From Saprospiraceae bacterium (GTDB lineage: Bacteria; Bacteroidota; Bacteroidia; Chitinophagales; Saprospiraceae), in assembly GCA_021299835.1 (NCBI GenBank), contig JAJTER010000013.1, forward strand, positions 1-45,812: a stretch of DNA of 45,812 nucleotides, in the 5' to 3' direction. Both the position numbers and the translations under genes were made by a program. The notes beneath the pieces were generated by a model. It was given only the letters and a program-made list of their open reading frames with translations. It ran no database searches and was not told where the DNA came from. Below, piece after piece: positions 37,110 through 45,812 of the stretch (position 1 is its first letter; each line of letters opens with the position of its first letter).

Positions 37110-39926
37110 TTAACTCCCCCCAATATTTATTAACATTCGAAGGGAAATTTGCCTGCCTCTTTGCGGATAGAAAGGAGCTAAACCATTAAAGCTACCCGGT
37201 ATGGGAGCTCCACTAGCCGTTCTGATCCCCGGATGAAAATAGGTTTTGTTTTTGGTATCCAGGAGATTTGTATCTAATAAATTATTTATAATCAACGAAA
37301 ACATTGTCCCTTTCAGTAACGAGTTAGAATAATTAATGGTCGTATTAAAAATTAAATAGGCAGGAATATTTGCTCCGTATAAGCCCAGATTATTTGGCGC
37401 CGTTGTTCCCGGACCCACTGGTCTTTCACCCACATAATTGGCATAAAAATGGGTAGATAGAAGGAAGTTTTTTTTATTTAATCGATGCGTGAGACCCAAA
37501 TTAGCACTTTGGGAACTTATATCAGCCACTCTGATAAATTTATCGCCAGCAATAGGTGGTTGTTGATAGGGTAAATTGAAGGTATGATTAAAAAAAACAG
37601 ACCACTTTCTATCCATAAATGAGTAATTAAAATCAAATAAAGAACCAGAAACACGGTAAACTCCTACATTTTTATTTTGATTATTAAATGGAGGTTCATT
37701 GATTGCCACCGAGGCAACGGCGTCGCTAATGAAGTAATTAAATAAAACAAACGTCCACCTTATCCTATTGCTTTTATGCGCTCCGTTTAGAGATAAATCA
37801 AAATAGTCAATTTTTTCCGTACCAAGTTGTGGATTTGGTTTACGATTATTACCAGTAGAATATTTATGAAATTGTGAAACATTTTGGATTCCGTGAGAAA
37901 AAACAAGCTTGCCTGATAATTCTTTCCCTAAAAAAACAAGAGCCAAACGGGGGGAAAACTCTAAACCAAAGCCGCCAGATCCACGAATCTTATTATTGTC
38001 AATTCTATTTCCGAAAGAAACATTGAGTTTGGAAGGAATAATTTTATAAGTTCCTGAAAAATAGAATGCCATATCCAAAATATTATAAATATTTCCACCT
38101 GGGCTTTCAGATAATGTGGCCCCTAACTCTTGGGCTTTGTTTATATTTTTAGGCAATAATCCATCATTCCCTTGTGGAAAATCTAAATAATAAAGATAGT
38201 CACCGTATTGCTGACTAAATCTAATTTCTAAGCCGCTGGTGATACTGAGTCTGTCATTTTGATAAAAAAATCTAAAATCATTTCTAAATAACTGAGCATC
38301 ATAATAATAAAACAAATTCCCATAACCCTGCCTCGCAGGAGCGCCCGTAACGGTGGGAAGCAAGGAATCTGGATATACGAAATGCGCAAGATGAAGAGGC
38401 AAAGATCTGTTGCCAAGTAAAAAATAATTTACTCTGGCAGTGTTTTTATCTAGTCTGTTATTTGTAAAAGAAGTAATATTTGAAAAGGAAAAACGGTTGT
38501 ACGTTTTATTAAACATGGAGTAAAAAGTGGCATTTGAAACAGCCCATTTATTACCATTTTTCGTACCCGCGTTATAAAGATCCTGATAAAAGCCAAATGA
38601 TTCAGATGTTTTCCAGGCTCTTATGCCTATCACTAAATTTGGGAAACCAATTTTTATGCCGATATAGGAATCTCGCAATTGATTAGAATAGCCTGAAGGT
38701 TGTCCATTTACGAGACCTGTATAAGCATCTTTATCAAGTAATCTTGCTCTGGTGACGCCCTCTGGGGTTAATTTTATGCTATCCGTTGAACCATTAACAT
38801 TCTTAAAAACATTAATAAATGAACTACTATTTATTTTAAATAAATTAGCGTACTCGTCGATAGAATACATTTTTGAAGTACCATTAATATTTAAAGGAAC
38901 AGGCTTTTTAATATTCAGGTGATCGTAGTTCAGCTGATTAACATCGTCTGGCTGATTATCAAAAAATTCGTTGAAATCGTCTATTCGATGATCGCTTTGA
39001 AATGATTTAAAAGTAAACGTAGTATTGATGGCATCCTTTTTAAAACCAATGGTAAAATCAGCGTCCCTTGTGGCGTAACTACCTCCTAAAACCGTACCAT
39101 TTAAATAAAATGGATTATTAATTGGTTTTTCTACCGCTTTACCAGATTTCCCCTGAAAAGGAATAACTTCCCCTGTATCATAAGTGATTATATTAATTGT
39201 ACCTACAAAGGCTCTGGGACCATACATAGTGGATGAAGGACCATATAAAATTTCGATCGCCTTAATATTTGACAAAGGGTATTGTCGGGAAATATAAGCA
39301 ATATTAGACCAGTTGTCGTTTTCTTCAATGCCGTTAATCATGAGCAGGGTTCTCTCTGTGTTTTCCTGTCTAAAACCCAATTGATAAACGTTGGCATAAA
39401 CCGCACCATAATATTTACTTATGTCAAAGCCGGGTAAGTTCGATAGCACATCGATCAAATCAATGTAACCCCGTTCAACCATTTCTTCCTTTTTAATAAT
39501 GAGTACACTAGCTGGGGCAACCCTTATATCTTCTGCTTTTTTTGAAACAGCACTCACCGTAATAACCTGATTTTTTTCGATTATTTGTTTAAAGAGACCG
39601 TCAAAGATAAAATGTTTTGCAGGACCTTGATAATCAGGATTAGATTGGATAATTTTCCTTATATATTTAGAAGCAAGCGCGATTGAATCTTCGGCAATGG
39701 CAATTAAAGAAAGTAATCTATAGGCATCATTTGTTAATTTTAAATCTGAAAATTTTTCATTCATAAAACAACTAATGATGGGTTGTTTTGCCTCAGAAAA
39801 CAGGCCTGCTTCGTAATCTTGTGAAGCGGCAACCAGGGCAGATTGATCGCATTGAGCTAAGGTATTGAACTTTAAAAAAGTCAAAAAACAAACTGTTAAA
39901 ACCAGTAATTTAAAGCCATTACGCAT
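37110..39926 (-). CDS. TonB-dependent outer-membrane receptor with N-terminal helical-repeat extension
   Basis: The protein has 938 aa with a signal peptide (about 1-25, cleavage after LAQ). Residues about 26-118 look like a pair of TPR-like helices (SQDYEAGLFSEAKQPIISCF, AYRLLSLIAIAEDSIALASK). A plug domain follows at about 133-250 (VAPASVLIIKKEEM, DVLSNLPGFDISK, IKAIEILYGPSSTMYGPRAF), then a 22-strand-like barrel ending in a beta strand (GRQISLRMLINIGGS). The extension replaces the usual carboxypeptidase-like domain. The gene lies tail-to-tail with the tape-measure gene and 45 bases downstream of the AAA+ ATPase gene on the same strand, so it may be cotranscribed with that ATPase. The ligand is unknown. 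Its place inside the eCIS locus invites, but does not prove, a role such as receptor, immunity or nutrient uptake from lysed targets. Confidence 0.85.
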   Translation of the reverse strand: MRNGFKLLVLTVCFLTFLKFNTLAQCDQSALVAASQDYEAGLFSEAKQPIISCFMNEKFSDLKLTNDAYRLLSLIAIAEDSIALASKYIRKIIQSNPDYQGPAKHFIFDGLFKQIIEKNQVITVSAVSKKAEDIRVAPASVLIIKKEEMVERGYIDLIDVLSNLPGFDISKYYGAVYANVYQLGFRQENTERTLLMINGIEENDNWSNIAYISRQYPLSNIKAIEILYGPSSTMYGPRAFVGTINIITYDTGEVIPFQGKSGKAVEKPINNPFYLNGTVLGGSYATRDADFTIGFKKDAINTTFTFKSFQSDHRIDDFNEFFDNQPDDVNQLNYDHLNIKKPVPLNINGTSKMYSIDEYANLFKINSSSFINVFKNVNGSTDSIKLTPEGVTRARLLDKDAYTGLVNGQPSGYSNQLRDSYIGIKIGFPNLVIGIRAWKTSESFGFYQDLYNAGTKNGNKWAVSNATFYSMFNKTYNRFSFSNITSFTNNRLDKNTARVNYFLLGNRSLPLHLAHFVYPDSLLPTVTGAPARQGYGNLFYYYDAQLFRNDFRFFYQNDRLSITSGLEIRFSQQYGDYLYYLDFPQGNDGLLPKNINKAQELGATLSESPGGNIYNILDMAFYFSGTYKIIPSKLNVSFGNRIDNNKIRGSGGFGLEFSPRLALVFLGKELSGKLVFSHGIQNVSQFHKYSTGNNRKPNPQLGTEKIDYFDLSLNGAHKSNRIRWTFVLFNYFISDAVASVAINEPPFNNQNKNVGVYRVSGSLFDFNYSFMDRKWSVFFNHTFNLPYQQPPIAGDKFIRVADISSQSANLGLTHRLNKKNFLLSTHFYANYVGERPVGPGTTAPNNLGLYGANIPAYLIFNTTINYSNSLLKGTMFSLIINNLLDTNLLDTKNKTYFHPGIRTASGAPIPGSFNGLAPFYPQRGRQISLRMLINIGGS

Positions 39927-39971
39927 GATAGATTTCCTTTGTTTCTGGTAATTAAACTTAAATATAAGCTT

Positions 39972-41324
39972 TTAATTATTAAATAATTTACCCTCCTTTG
40001 CATATTCTCTTTTTATACCAAGTAAAACATCTTGATTAGTAATTATTTTTGAATTATTCTTTCTGGCATTTAACCAGGCGAACTGGACGGCATTATTAAT
40101 AAATCCCCCTGCAATTTCATAATCATTAGCTATTTTTAAAACATCCACCTGATTTTCACCAGGCAGGCGGGACAAAGCCTTTTCCCAAAGCTTTACTCTT
40201 TGGCTGATACCTGGCAATTTAAAATAAACGATAGACTGAAAGCGGCGTAGAAAGGCACTATCAATATTAGGTTTAAAATTGGTTGCCAAAATAATCAGGC
40301 CTTGAAATTCCTCAATTCTTTGCAATAAATAAGAAGTTTCCTGATTGGCGTATTTATCTTTTGCGTCCGTCATTTCCGTTCTTTTACCAAATAAGGCATC
40401 GGCTTCATCAAAAAATAAAATCCAGTTTTTATTTTCAGAAAGCTGAAATAAGGTAGATAAATTTTTCTCTGTTTCACCAATATATTTCGACACAATTTGG
40501 GATAAATCGATTCGATAAACATTTTTACCGCATTCTTTACCCATCAACGTCGCTGTCAAAGATTTCCCTGTTCCTGGCGGTCCATAAAAAAGCACCCGAT
40601 ACCCTTTCATCCAACCCGAATGAGAAACATTATCCCATTCCGGGTTATTTTTTTGATTTATCCAAACCTTTATGGTTTCAATTTCATCATAAGCATTGGT
40701 ATCAAGCACTAAGTCGTCCCATGTCATAGAAGAATGTAATATTTTAGCTGGAAACTTTGAACTAAAAGGCGGTTCATAATCTTCCCCTCGTGTTAACAGC
40801 GAAAGCGTTTCTTCGGACATAGTAAGCTGCCCACTTAAGCGTGGCTCAGAAGATTTTGCCTCTTCTAAGGTCAAAATATTGAATGCAATAAACGTATGAG
40901 AAACATCAAATAATTTTGCGGCGGTAGCTCTGGACAAAAGATCATTTCCAGCCATTAAAAAAACTGCCGTTTCGCCTGTTGGTAAAAAACCATTATGATT
41001 CTGCCCAGCTAATCCACCAAAAATGGTATAAAATCTGCCAGTTATCGAATCTTTAATTAAAAATGGATCCAATAATGAAGGCTTAATATGTGGAATTAAA
41101 CACAATAATAAAACAAGCCGCTCACCTGATTTTAATTGATAATGTTTAACATAACGAGCATAAATACTATCATCTTCTGATATATCTGGTCCGGGATAAA
41201 GTTCGAAGGGGTCACCTAATTCGCTATTAAAAAAATGTGCCAGACGGGCATTTAAAAATGCGTCGAACCAGATAAATTCCTTCTCAATGGTTAAAATATT
41301 TTGAACAAGCGCATTATTCGTCAT
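39972..41324 (-). CDS. AAA+ ATPase of the eCIS (Afp15-like)
   Basis: The protein has 450 aa. The N-terminal 200 residues form the winged-helix-like region usual in Afp15 relatives. The AAA+ core has Walker A GPPGTGKS (248-255), Walker B ILFFDEAD (302-309), sensor-1 Asn in ILATNF (345-350) and a probable arginine finger in SAFLRRFQS. This ATPase is the conserved non-structural component of eCIS clusters and is thought to aid particle assembly or disassembly. It normally follows the tape-measure gene on the same strand; here it is inverted and separated from it by the TonB receptor gene. It is divergent from the XdhC-family gene with a 52-base gap. Confidence 0.9.
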   Translation of the reverse strand: MTNNALVQNILTIEKEFIWFDAFLNARLAHFFNSELGDPFELYPGPDISEDDSIYARYVKHYQLKSGERLVLLLCLIPHIKPSLLDPFLIKDSITGRFYTIFGGLAGQNHNGFLPTGETAVFLMAGNDLLSRATAAKLFDVSHTFIAFNILTLEEAKSSEPRLSGQLTMSEETLSLLTRGEDYEPPFSSKFPAKILHSSMTWDDLVLDTNAYDEIETIKVWINQKNNPEWDNVSHSGWMKGYRVLFYGPPGTGKSLTATLMGKECGKNVYRIDLSQIVSKYIGETEKNLSTLFQLSENKNWILFFDEADALFGKRTEMTDAKDKYANQETSYLLQRIEEFQGLIILATNFKPNIDSAFLRRFQSIVYFKLPGISQRVKLWEKALSRLPGENQVDVLKIANDYEIAGGFINNAVQFAWLNARKNNSKIITNQDVLLGIKREYAKEGKLFNN

Positions 41325-41376
41325 AAAAAAGGATGCATTTAAAGTAAAAGTAAGAAATTAGCGTTAATAATTAACT

Positions 41377-42516
41377 ATGAAGGAAATAAGAGAAATCATA
41401 AATGCCTACAATAAAGCCAGAAAAAATGAAAAAAGGTTGGCTTTGGCTACTTTGGTCCACTTAAATGGTTCGTCGTACAGAAGGCCGGGAGCCCGAATGA
41501 TTGTCGATGAGGAGGGCCAACTTACCGGTGCAATCAGTGGAGGATGTTTAGAAGGTGATGCCTTAAGGAAAGCAGTATTTTGCATACATACGCAAATACC
41601 CAAATTGGTGGTTTATGATACTAGTGACGAGGAGGATGCCACCATAGGAATTCAACTGGGATGTTCAGGAATTATCCAGGTACTTTTTGAACCTATCGAT
41701 GAAAACGACCCTTTAAATCCTATTGAATTACTCAAAAAAGCCATTCATAAAAGACAAAATACGGTTTTAGTCACTTTATATGCTCCCCAAATTAAGAAAG
41801 GTGACACCGTGGGAACGTCTATGTTGCTTGAGGATTCTGGCGAATTTCACAATAATTCATCTTTTCAGTTTGTTCCCGAGACGCTGATGCAGGATATCAA
41901 AGAAACATTGACGATCAAAAAAAGCTCTTTTAAAAGCTATAATCTTAATGATAATACGTTTAATGCTTTTCTTTCATTCATCTCTCCCCCAATCTCATTA
42001 ATTATAGTAGGCGCGGGAAATGATGCTATTCCACTCCAGTCTATCGCAGAAACGCTTGGCTGGGAGGTTACTATTGTCGATGGACGACATACTTATGCAA
42101 AGATAGAACGGTTTTCAAGCGCCTGTCAGATTATAGTGAGTAAACCAGAAAAGGTTTTACAACAAATACCCATTGACGAAAAATCAGTTTTTGTGCTAAT
42201 GACGCATAATTACAATTACGATTATGCCATTTTAAAAGCTTTATTAGACAAAAATATCCCCTACATTGGCGCATTAGGGCCCAAAAAGAAACTGGATAAT
42301 ATGATTACAGATTTGAAAGCAGAAAACATTTTCCTGAATGAGAGACAGAAAAACATACTTTACGGGCCCGTAGGTTTAGAATTAGGGGCGGAAACGCCAG
42401 CTGAAATTGCATTGAGTATCACCGCAGAAATTATGTCGGTGATGCATAACAAAAAAGGAGGATCTCTGAGAAATCTTTTAACAGAAATCCATCCCCGTTA
42501 TTTTTCAAATGAATAA
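41377..42516 (+). CDS. XdhC/CoxI-family protein
   Basis: The protein has 379 aa, normal for the family. The N-terminal half is the XdhC/CoxI domain: GSSYRRPGARMIVDEEG and GAISGGCLEGDALRKA with the conserved Gly-Gly-Cys. The C-terminal half is a Rossmann fold with LIIVGAGNDAIPL (about 208-220), VTIVDGRHTYAK and a final PAEIALSITAEIM. Known relatives insert sulfurated molybdenum cofactor into xanthine dehydrogenase-type enzymes and bind the cofactor through these regions. No molybdoenzyme subunit lies in the window, so the client enzyme is encoded elsewhere. It converges on the KAS III gene. Confidence 0.88.
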   Translation: MKEIREIINAYNKARKNEKRLALATLVHLNGSSYRRPGARMIVDEEGQLTGAISGGCLEGDALRKAVFCIHTQIPKLVVYDTSDEEDATIGIQLGCSGIIQVLFEPIDENDPLNPIELLKKAIHKRQNTVLVTLYAPQIKKGDTVGTSMLLEDSGEFHNNSSFQFVPETLMQDIKETLTIKKSSFKSYNLNDNTFNAFLSFISPPISLIIVGAGNDAIPLQSIAETLGWEVTIVDGRHTYAKIERFSSACQIIVSKPEKVLQQIPIDEKSVFVLMTHNYNYDYAILKALLDKNIPYIGALGPKKKLDNMITDLKAENIFLNERQKNILYGPVGLELGAETPAEIALSITAEIMSVMHNKKGGSLRNLLTEIHPRYFSNE

Positions 42517-42540
42517 AATGAAGCCTTCTTCTTTAGATAA

Positions 42541-43608
42541 CTACCAATGAAGAAGCGCTGCACCCCAGGTAAATCCACTACCGAAAGCAGCCAGACAAAC
42601 TAAATCACCCTCTTTTATTTTCCCATTTTCCCATGCTTCACAAAGAGCTATGGGAATAGATGCGGCGGTAGTATTTCCATATTTTTGGATATTATTCCAA
42701 ATTTTATCATCGGTAAGTCCCATCTGTTTTTGAACAAACTGACTAATTCTCAAATTGGCCTGATGAGGAATAAGCATATCAATATCAGATTTATCCAAAC
42801 CATTTTTCTTCAACGCTTCACCAATAACCTCTGGAAATTTCTGAACGGCCATTTTAAAAACAAACTGCCCGTCCATAGTGGCTGCCACCTGATTATTTTT
42901 AACCATGTGTTCCGTAACAAAAATACCTCCATAAGGGGTATCTGGAAAACCGTAATCAATCTCTGTTTCAACACGACTGGCATGATACCCACCATGACAA
43001 CCCGGACTAAGTGTAGCCAATTTTTCTGCATAAGTACCATTGGCATGCAAATGTGTCGACAGAATGCCTTGTTTTTCATTTACTGCTGGTTGTAAAATAA
43101 CAGCACATGCGCCATCACCAAAAATAACGGTAACATTTCTGCCATCATTTGAGTAATCTAAGCCCATGGAATGCATTTCAGAACCAATCAATAGAATATT
43201 TTTATACATTCCCGTTTTAATAAACTGATCAGCAACAGACAGGCCATAAATAAAACCGGAACATTGATTTCGAATATCCAGGGCACCACATTCTGTTTTA
43301 GTAATACCCAGTTCCCTTTGAACCAAAACGCCGCAACCTGGAAAATAATAGTCCGGAGAAAGGGTAGCAAAAATGATAAAATCAATATCTTCAGGACTTA
43401 TCCCCGCCCGTTCAATGGCAACAGAAGCTGCTTTTGCCCCCATGGTGGTAGTGGTCTCTTTGAAATTTGTCGCATATCGTCTGGATTGAATGCCCGTTCT
43501 TTCCTGAATCCAGGCATCATTGGTATCCATTCTTTGAGCTAAATCATCATTGGTTATGATATTATCAGGTAGATAGCTACCGATGCCGGCAATTTTAGTC
43601 TTAAACAT
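42541..43608 (-). CDS. fabH: 3-oxoacyl-ACP synthase III (KAS III, FabH-like)
   Basis: The protein has 355 aa. The active-site triad is complete: Cys116 in NQCSGF, His282 in PHQAN, and Asn312 in YGNTTAASIP. WIQERTGIQSRRYA (33-46) and the C-terminal GDLVCLAAFGSGFTWGAALL are also family-typical. The enzyme condenses an acyl-CoA primer with malonyl-ACP to begin fatty acid synthesis. It is about 25-35 residues longer than the E. coli enzyme because of an insertion near residues 200-240 (GCHGGYHASRVETEIDYGFP), so primer specificity may differ and a role in another acyl or polyketide pathway is possible. It is divergent from recQ with a 122-base gap. Confidence 0.88.
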   Translation of the reverse strand: MFKTKIAGIGSYLPDNIITNDDLAQRMDTNDAWIQERTGIQSRRYATNFKETTTTMGAKAASVAIERAGISPEDIDFIIFATLSPDYYFPGCGVLVQRELGITKTECGALDIRNQCSGFIYGLSVADQFIKTGMYKNILLIGSEMHSMGLDYSNDGRNVTVIFGDGACAVILQPAVNEKQGILSTHLHANGTYAEKLATLSPGCHGGYHASRVETEIDYGFPDTPYGGIFVTEHMVKNNQVAATMDGQFVFKMAVQKFPEVIGEALKKNGLDKSDIDMLIPHQANLRISQFVQKQMGLTDDKIWNNIQKYGNTTAASIPIALCEAWENGKIKEGDLVCLAAFGSGFTWGAALLHW

Positions 43609-43730
43609 GAAAGGGTTGGTTTTATTTTTTGCTAAAATAGCGAAATTTCTCTAAATAGAAAAAAAAAACGTATTTTACGCTTTTTACGACCTAACCAACA
43701 AACACCCTTTTCCGATATTGCTACGGAAAC

Positions 43731-45812
43731 ATGATAACAAAGAAAACAGAAACGTTAAAAAAATATTTTGGATTTGATACTTTCAGAGAAAATCAGGAAA
43801 GTATCATTCAGGCTTTGATTGACGGAAAAGATGTGCTTGCCCTAATGCCCACGGGAGGTGGGAAATCGATTTGCTACCAATTACCCGCCCTATTAATGAA
43901 GGGAACGGCCATCGTTGTTTCGCCATTAATTTCATTAATGAAAGATCAGGTGGGAGGATTGCGCACCAACGGCATTCCAGCTGCTTTTATAAATAGCAGT
44001 TTAAGTTCAGCCGTTATGGCACAAGTAGAAAATGACTTTGTAAACGGCGAATTAAAACTACTCTATGTATCTCCTGAAAAACTAATATCCGCCTCTTTTT
44101 TCTCTTTACTTCAAAAAGGGAATATCAATCTTTTTGCCATAGATGAGGCTCATTGTATTTCCTCATGGGGACACGATTTCAGACCGGAATACGCTAAACT
44201 CGGGTTTATAAAAAACCAGTTTCCAGACATACCTACTATTGCCTTAACGGCTACGGCCGACAAGATTACCCGACGCGACATAGTAGATCAATTAAAACTT
44301 CACCAACCTGAAACATATATAAGTTCATTTGACAGACCCAATATTCATCTGGAAGTAAGACCTGCATTAGACCGGTTTAATCAAATATTGTCTTTTATAA
44401 AAAGTAAAAATGGCCAGAGTGGTATCATTTATTGTCTTAGCAGAAAATCAACAGAAACGCTGTCGGCGAAGTTAAATGCCAAAGGTATTAAGGCGTCTCC
44501 CTATCATGCGGGACTTTCTCCCTCAGAACGCAGTGATATTCAGGATGCATTCACTTTTGACAAGACGCCAATCATTTGTGCAACCCTGGCATTTGGTATG
44601 GGTATAGATAAATCATCTATTCGATGGGTCATACATTATAATATACCTAAAAATATTGAAAGTTATTATCAAGAAATTGGACGTGGTGGAAGAGATGGCG
44701 CAGCAGCAACAGCTTTGCTCTTTTATGGATTTGCAGATATTGGTATCCTAAGAGATATTCTAAACGATTCAAAAGGGGAAAAAACAGAACTGCAACTGGC
44801 CAAGTTGAACAGAATGAAGGAATATGCCGAAGCGCTTATTTGTAGAAGAAAAATATTATTAGGTTATTTTGGCGAATTCCTACCCGATAATTGTGGAAAC
44901 TGTGATGTATGTCTCAACCCCCCAAATTATTTTAATGCCACCCGTCTCGCTCAAATGGCTCTTTCCGCTATCACTCGTCTAAATGAAAAAGCTACCCTTT
45001 CTATTTTAATCGATGTTCTGAGAGGCTCACATAGAAAGGAAATTACTGAAAATAGTTTCCATCTGATAAAAACTTTTGGTGTTGGTCGTGAATACCCTGC
45101 AGAACAATGGTACTACTATATTACCCAATGGATTAATATGGGTTTCATTGAAATTGCCTACGATGCTGGAAATGTTTTGCGCCTTGGAAGCGGCAGCAGA
45201 GAGGTACTTTTTGAAAATAAGGAAGTGCAATTAGTTAAAATGTTAACCATTGCGCAAAGAAAAGAAAAAGAAGCTGCAAAAGAATTCGTTGCTACCAAAA
45301 AATCACAGCATTACGAAACACTCTTTAATATACTGGTTCAGGTGCGTTTTAATCTCTCCCGAAACGCAGGCATTCCCCCTTATCAGATTTTTCCTGATAC
45401 TGCATTGATGGAAATGGCCAGAAAAAAACCGATTGACCATAAAGATTTATTGGAGGTAACCGGTGTGAGCGAAGCTAAGGCCTTAAATTATGGCGCAAGT
45501 TTTTTGTCCGCTATCAGAGAATTTTTGGAGGGCCAAACTAATAATAATCCAGGTGTTACCCTTCTTTTGACCTATCACAGAGTGCTTGAAGGTCACGATG
45601 TAGAAGACATTGCAAGCATGAGAAAGTTGGCTACTTCCACTATTCAAAGTCATATCGTCAAACTTTATGTTGAAGATTTAATAACTGATATTCAACAGTT
45701 TATAAGTAAAAAAGAAATTGATTTAATGCTTGCAGAACCAGATGTTCACAGTAAAGAGGTTTCTATCAATGATTTATTTGAAAAATGGAATGGCGCCTTT
45801 TCCTATTTTCAG
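43731..45812 (+). CDS. recQ: ATP-dependent DNA helicase RecQ (partial, C-terminus off the right edge)
   Basis: Reading from ATG 43731 gives 694 codons without a stop, cut by the window edge. The helicase core is complete: Walker A MPTGGGKS (39-46), DEAH box in FAIDEAHCISSWGHDF, and IGRGGRDGAAATALLFYG for motif VI. It is followed by the four-cysteine zinc site (CRRKILLGYFGEF, CGNCDVC), the winged-helix RQC domain, an HRDC domain (about FNLSRNAGIPPYQIFPDTAL) and a C-terminal helix-turn-helix region (SMRKLATSTIQSHIVKLYVE). It unwinds recombination and replication intermediates. No lesions are visible. The end of the protein is probably within a few tens of residues of the edge. Confidence 0.93.
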   Translation, partial: MITKKTETLKKYFGFDTFRENQESIIQALIDGKDVLALMPTGGGKSICYQLPALLMKGTAIVVSPLISLMKDQVGGLRTNGIPAAFINSSLSSAVMAQVENDFVNGELKLLYVSPEKLISASFFSLLQKGNINLFAIDEAHCISSWGHDFRPEYAKLGFIKNQFPDIPTIALTATADKITRRDIVDQLKLHQPETYISSFDRPNIHLEVRPALDRFNQILSFIKSKNGQSGIIYCLSRKSTETLSAKLNAKGIKASPYHAGLSPSERSDIQDAFTFDKTPIICATLAFGMGIDKSSIRWVIHYNIPKNIESYYQEIGRGGRDGAAATALLFYGFADIGILRDILNDSKGEKTELQLAKLNRMKEYAEALICRRKILLGYFGEFLPDNCGNCDVCLNPPNYFNATRLAQMALSAITRLNEKATLSILIDVLRGSHRKEITENSFHLIKTFGVGREYPAEQWYYYITQWINMGFIEIAYDAGNVLRLGSGSREVLFENKEVQLVKMLTIAQRKEKEAAKEFVATKKSQHYETLFNILVQVRFNLSRNAGIPPYQIFPDTALMEMARKKPIDHKDLLEVTGVSEAKALNYGASFLSAIREFLEGQTNNNPGVTLLLTYHRVLEGHDVEDIASMRKLATSTIQSHIVKLYVEDLITDIQQFISKKEIDLMLAEPDVHSKEVSINDLFEKWNGAFSYFQ

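Noticed and set aside
17405-41324. Type VI secretion system
   Set aside because: There is one sheath gene rather than a TssB/TssC pair, no TssJLM-like membrane complex and no ClpV. The baseplate set is Afp-like.
42525-42555. CTTCTTC...GAAGAAG hairpin between the convergent XdhC-family and fabH genes as a terminator
   Set aside because: Stem of seven base pairs, low GC, 17-base loop and no T-tract on either side; too weak to call.
42685-43095. 136-codon antisense reading frame within fabH
   Set aside because: It is opposite a well-supported KAS III gene, with no recognisable domain.
43669-43679. Short palindrome CGTATTTTACG between fabH and recQ as an operator
   Set aside because: Only a four-base arm, with no second site or family context.

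Overview
The window looks like chromosomal DNA from a member of the Bacteroidota. It is AT-rich. It carries a SusC-like/TonB-dependent receptor with an N-terminal extension, a PSD1/DUF1501/epimerase gene set, and a baseplate/sheath cluster typed like the extracellular contractile injection systems (eCIS) of that phylum. Shine-Dalgarno sites are mostly weak. I cannot place it below phylum with confidence. There are no rRNA or tRNA genes, CRISPR arrays, insertion sequences or phage packaging/capsid genes that I can see, and no gene-free stretch reaches 300 bases (the longest are about 120).

Region 1 (1-6983) is a catabolic/redox gene set. A leftward gluconate-2-dehydrogenase subunit-3-like protein is cut by the left edge. 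Rightward come a PSD1-type cytochrome protein, a DUF1501 protein, a Tat-exported sugar phosphate isomerase/epimerase-like protein, and a DUF2231/cytochrome c/leucine-rich-repeat protein. Two of these five genes are broken: DUF1501 by an internal deletion that shifts frame, and the cytochrome-LRR gene by one extra T in a T9 run. A hairpin terminator separates the set from a leftward gamma-glutamyltransferase (7009-8844).

Region 2 (8875-17402) is an accessory block next to the injection system. A leftward gene encodes a STAND-type NTPase with one membrane span, a long coiled coil and a probable beta-propeller. Divergent from it, a rightward run encodes a degenerate PLD-like protein with Ig-like domains, a four-span DUF4407 protein, a secreted protein of unknown family, a GH18-family lipoprotein with three C-terminal membrane spans, and a small two-span protein. 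These lead without a break into the eCIS structural genes.

Region 3 (17405-41324) is an essentially complete eCIS: Afp16-like DUF4255 terminator/cap protein, an unknown 279-aa protein, sheath, tube 1, a hairpin attenuator, tube 2, DUF5908, LysM baseplate hub protein, VgrG-like spike, PAAR tip, gp25-like wedge protein, Afp11-like baseplate protein, a fibre-like protein, an Afp12-like baseplate protein and a 1608-aa tape-measure protein that holds a near-identical internal duplication. The Afp15-like AAA+ ATPase lies on the opposite strand at 39972-41324, separated from the structural operon by a leftward TonB-dependent receptor gene. No classical toxin cargo is recognisable. The most interesting point is the combination of a free-standing-type injection particle with a block of putative membrane and periplasmic proteins, which could anchor, release or regulate it.

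Region 4 (41377-45812) is ordinary chromosome: an XdhC/CoxI-family protein, a KAS III (FabH-like) enzyme, and a RecQ helicase that runs off the right edge.
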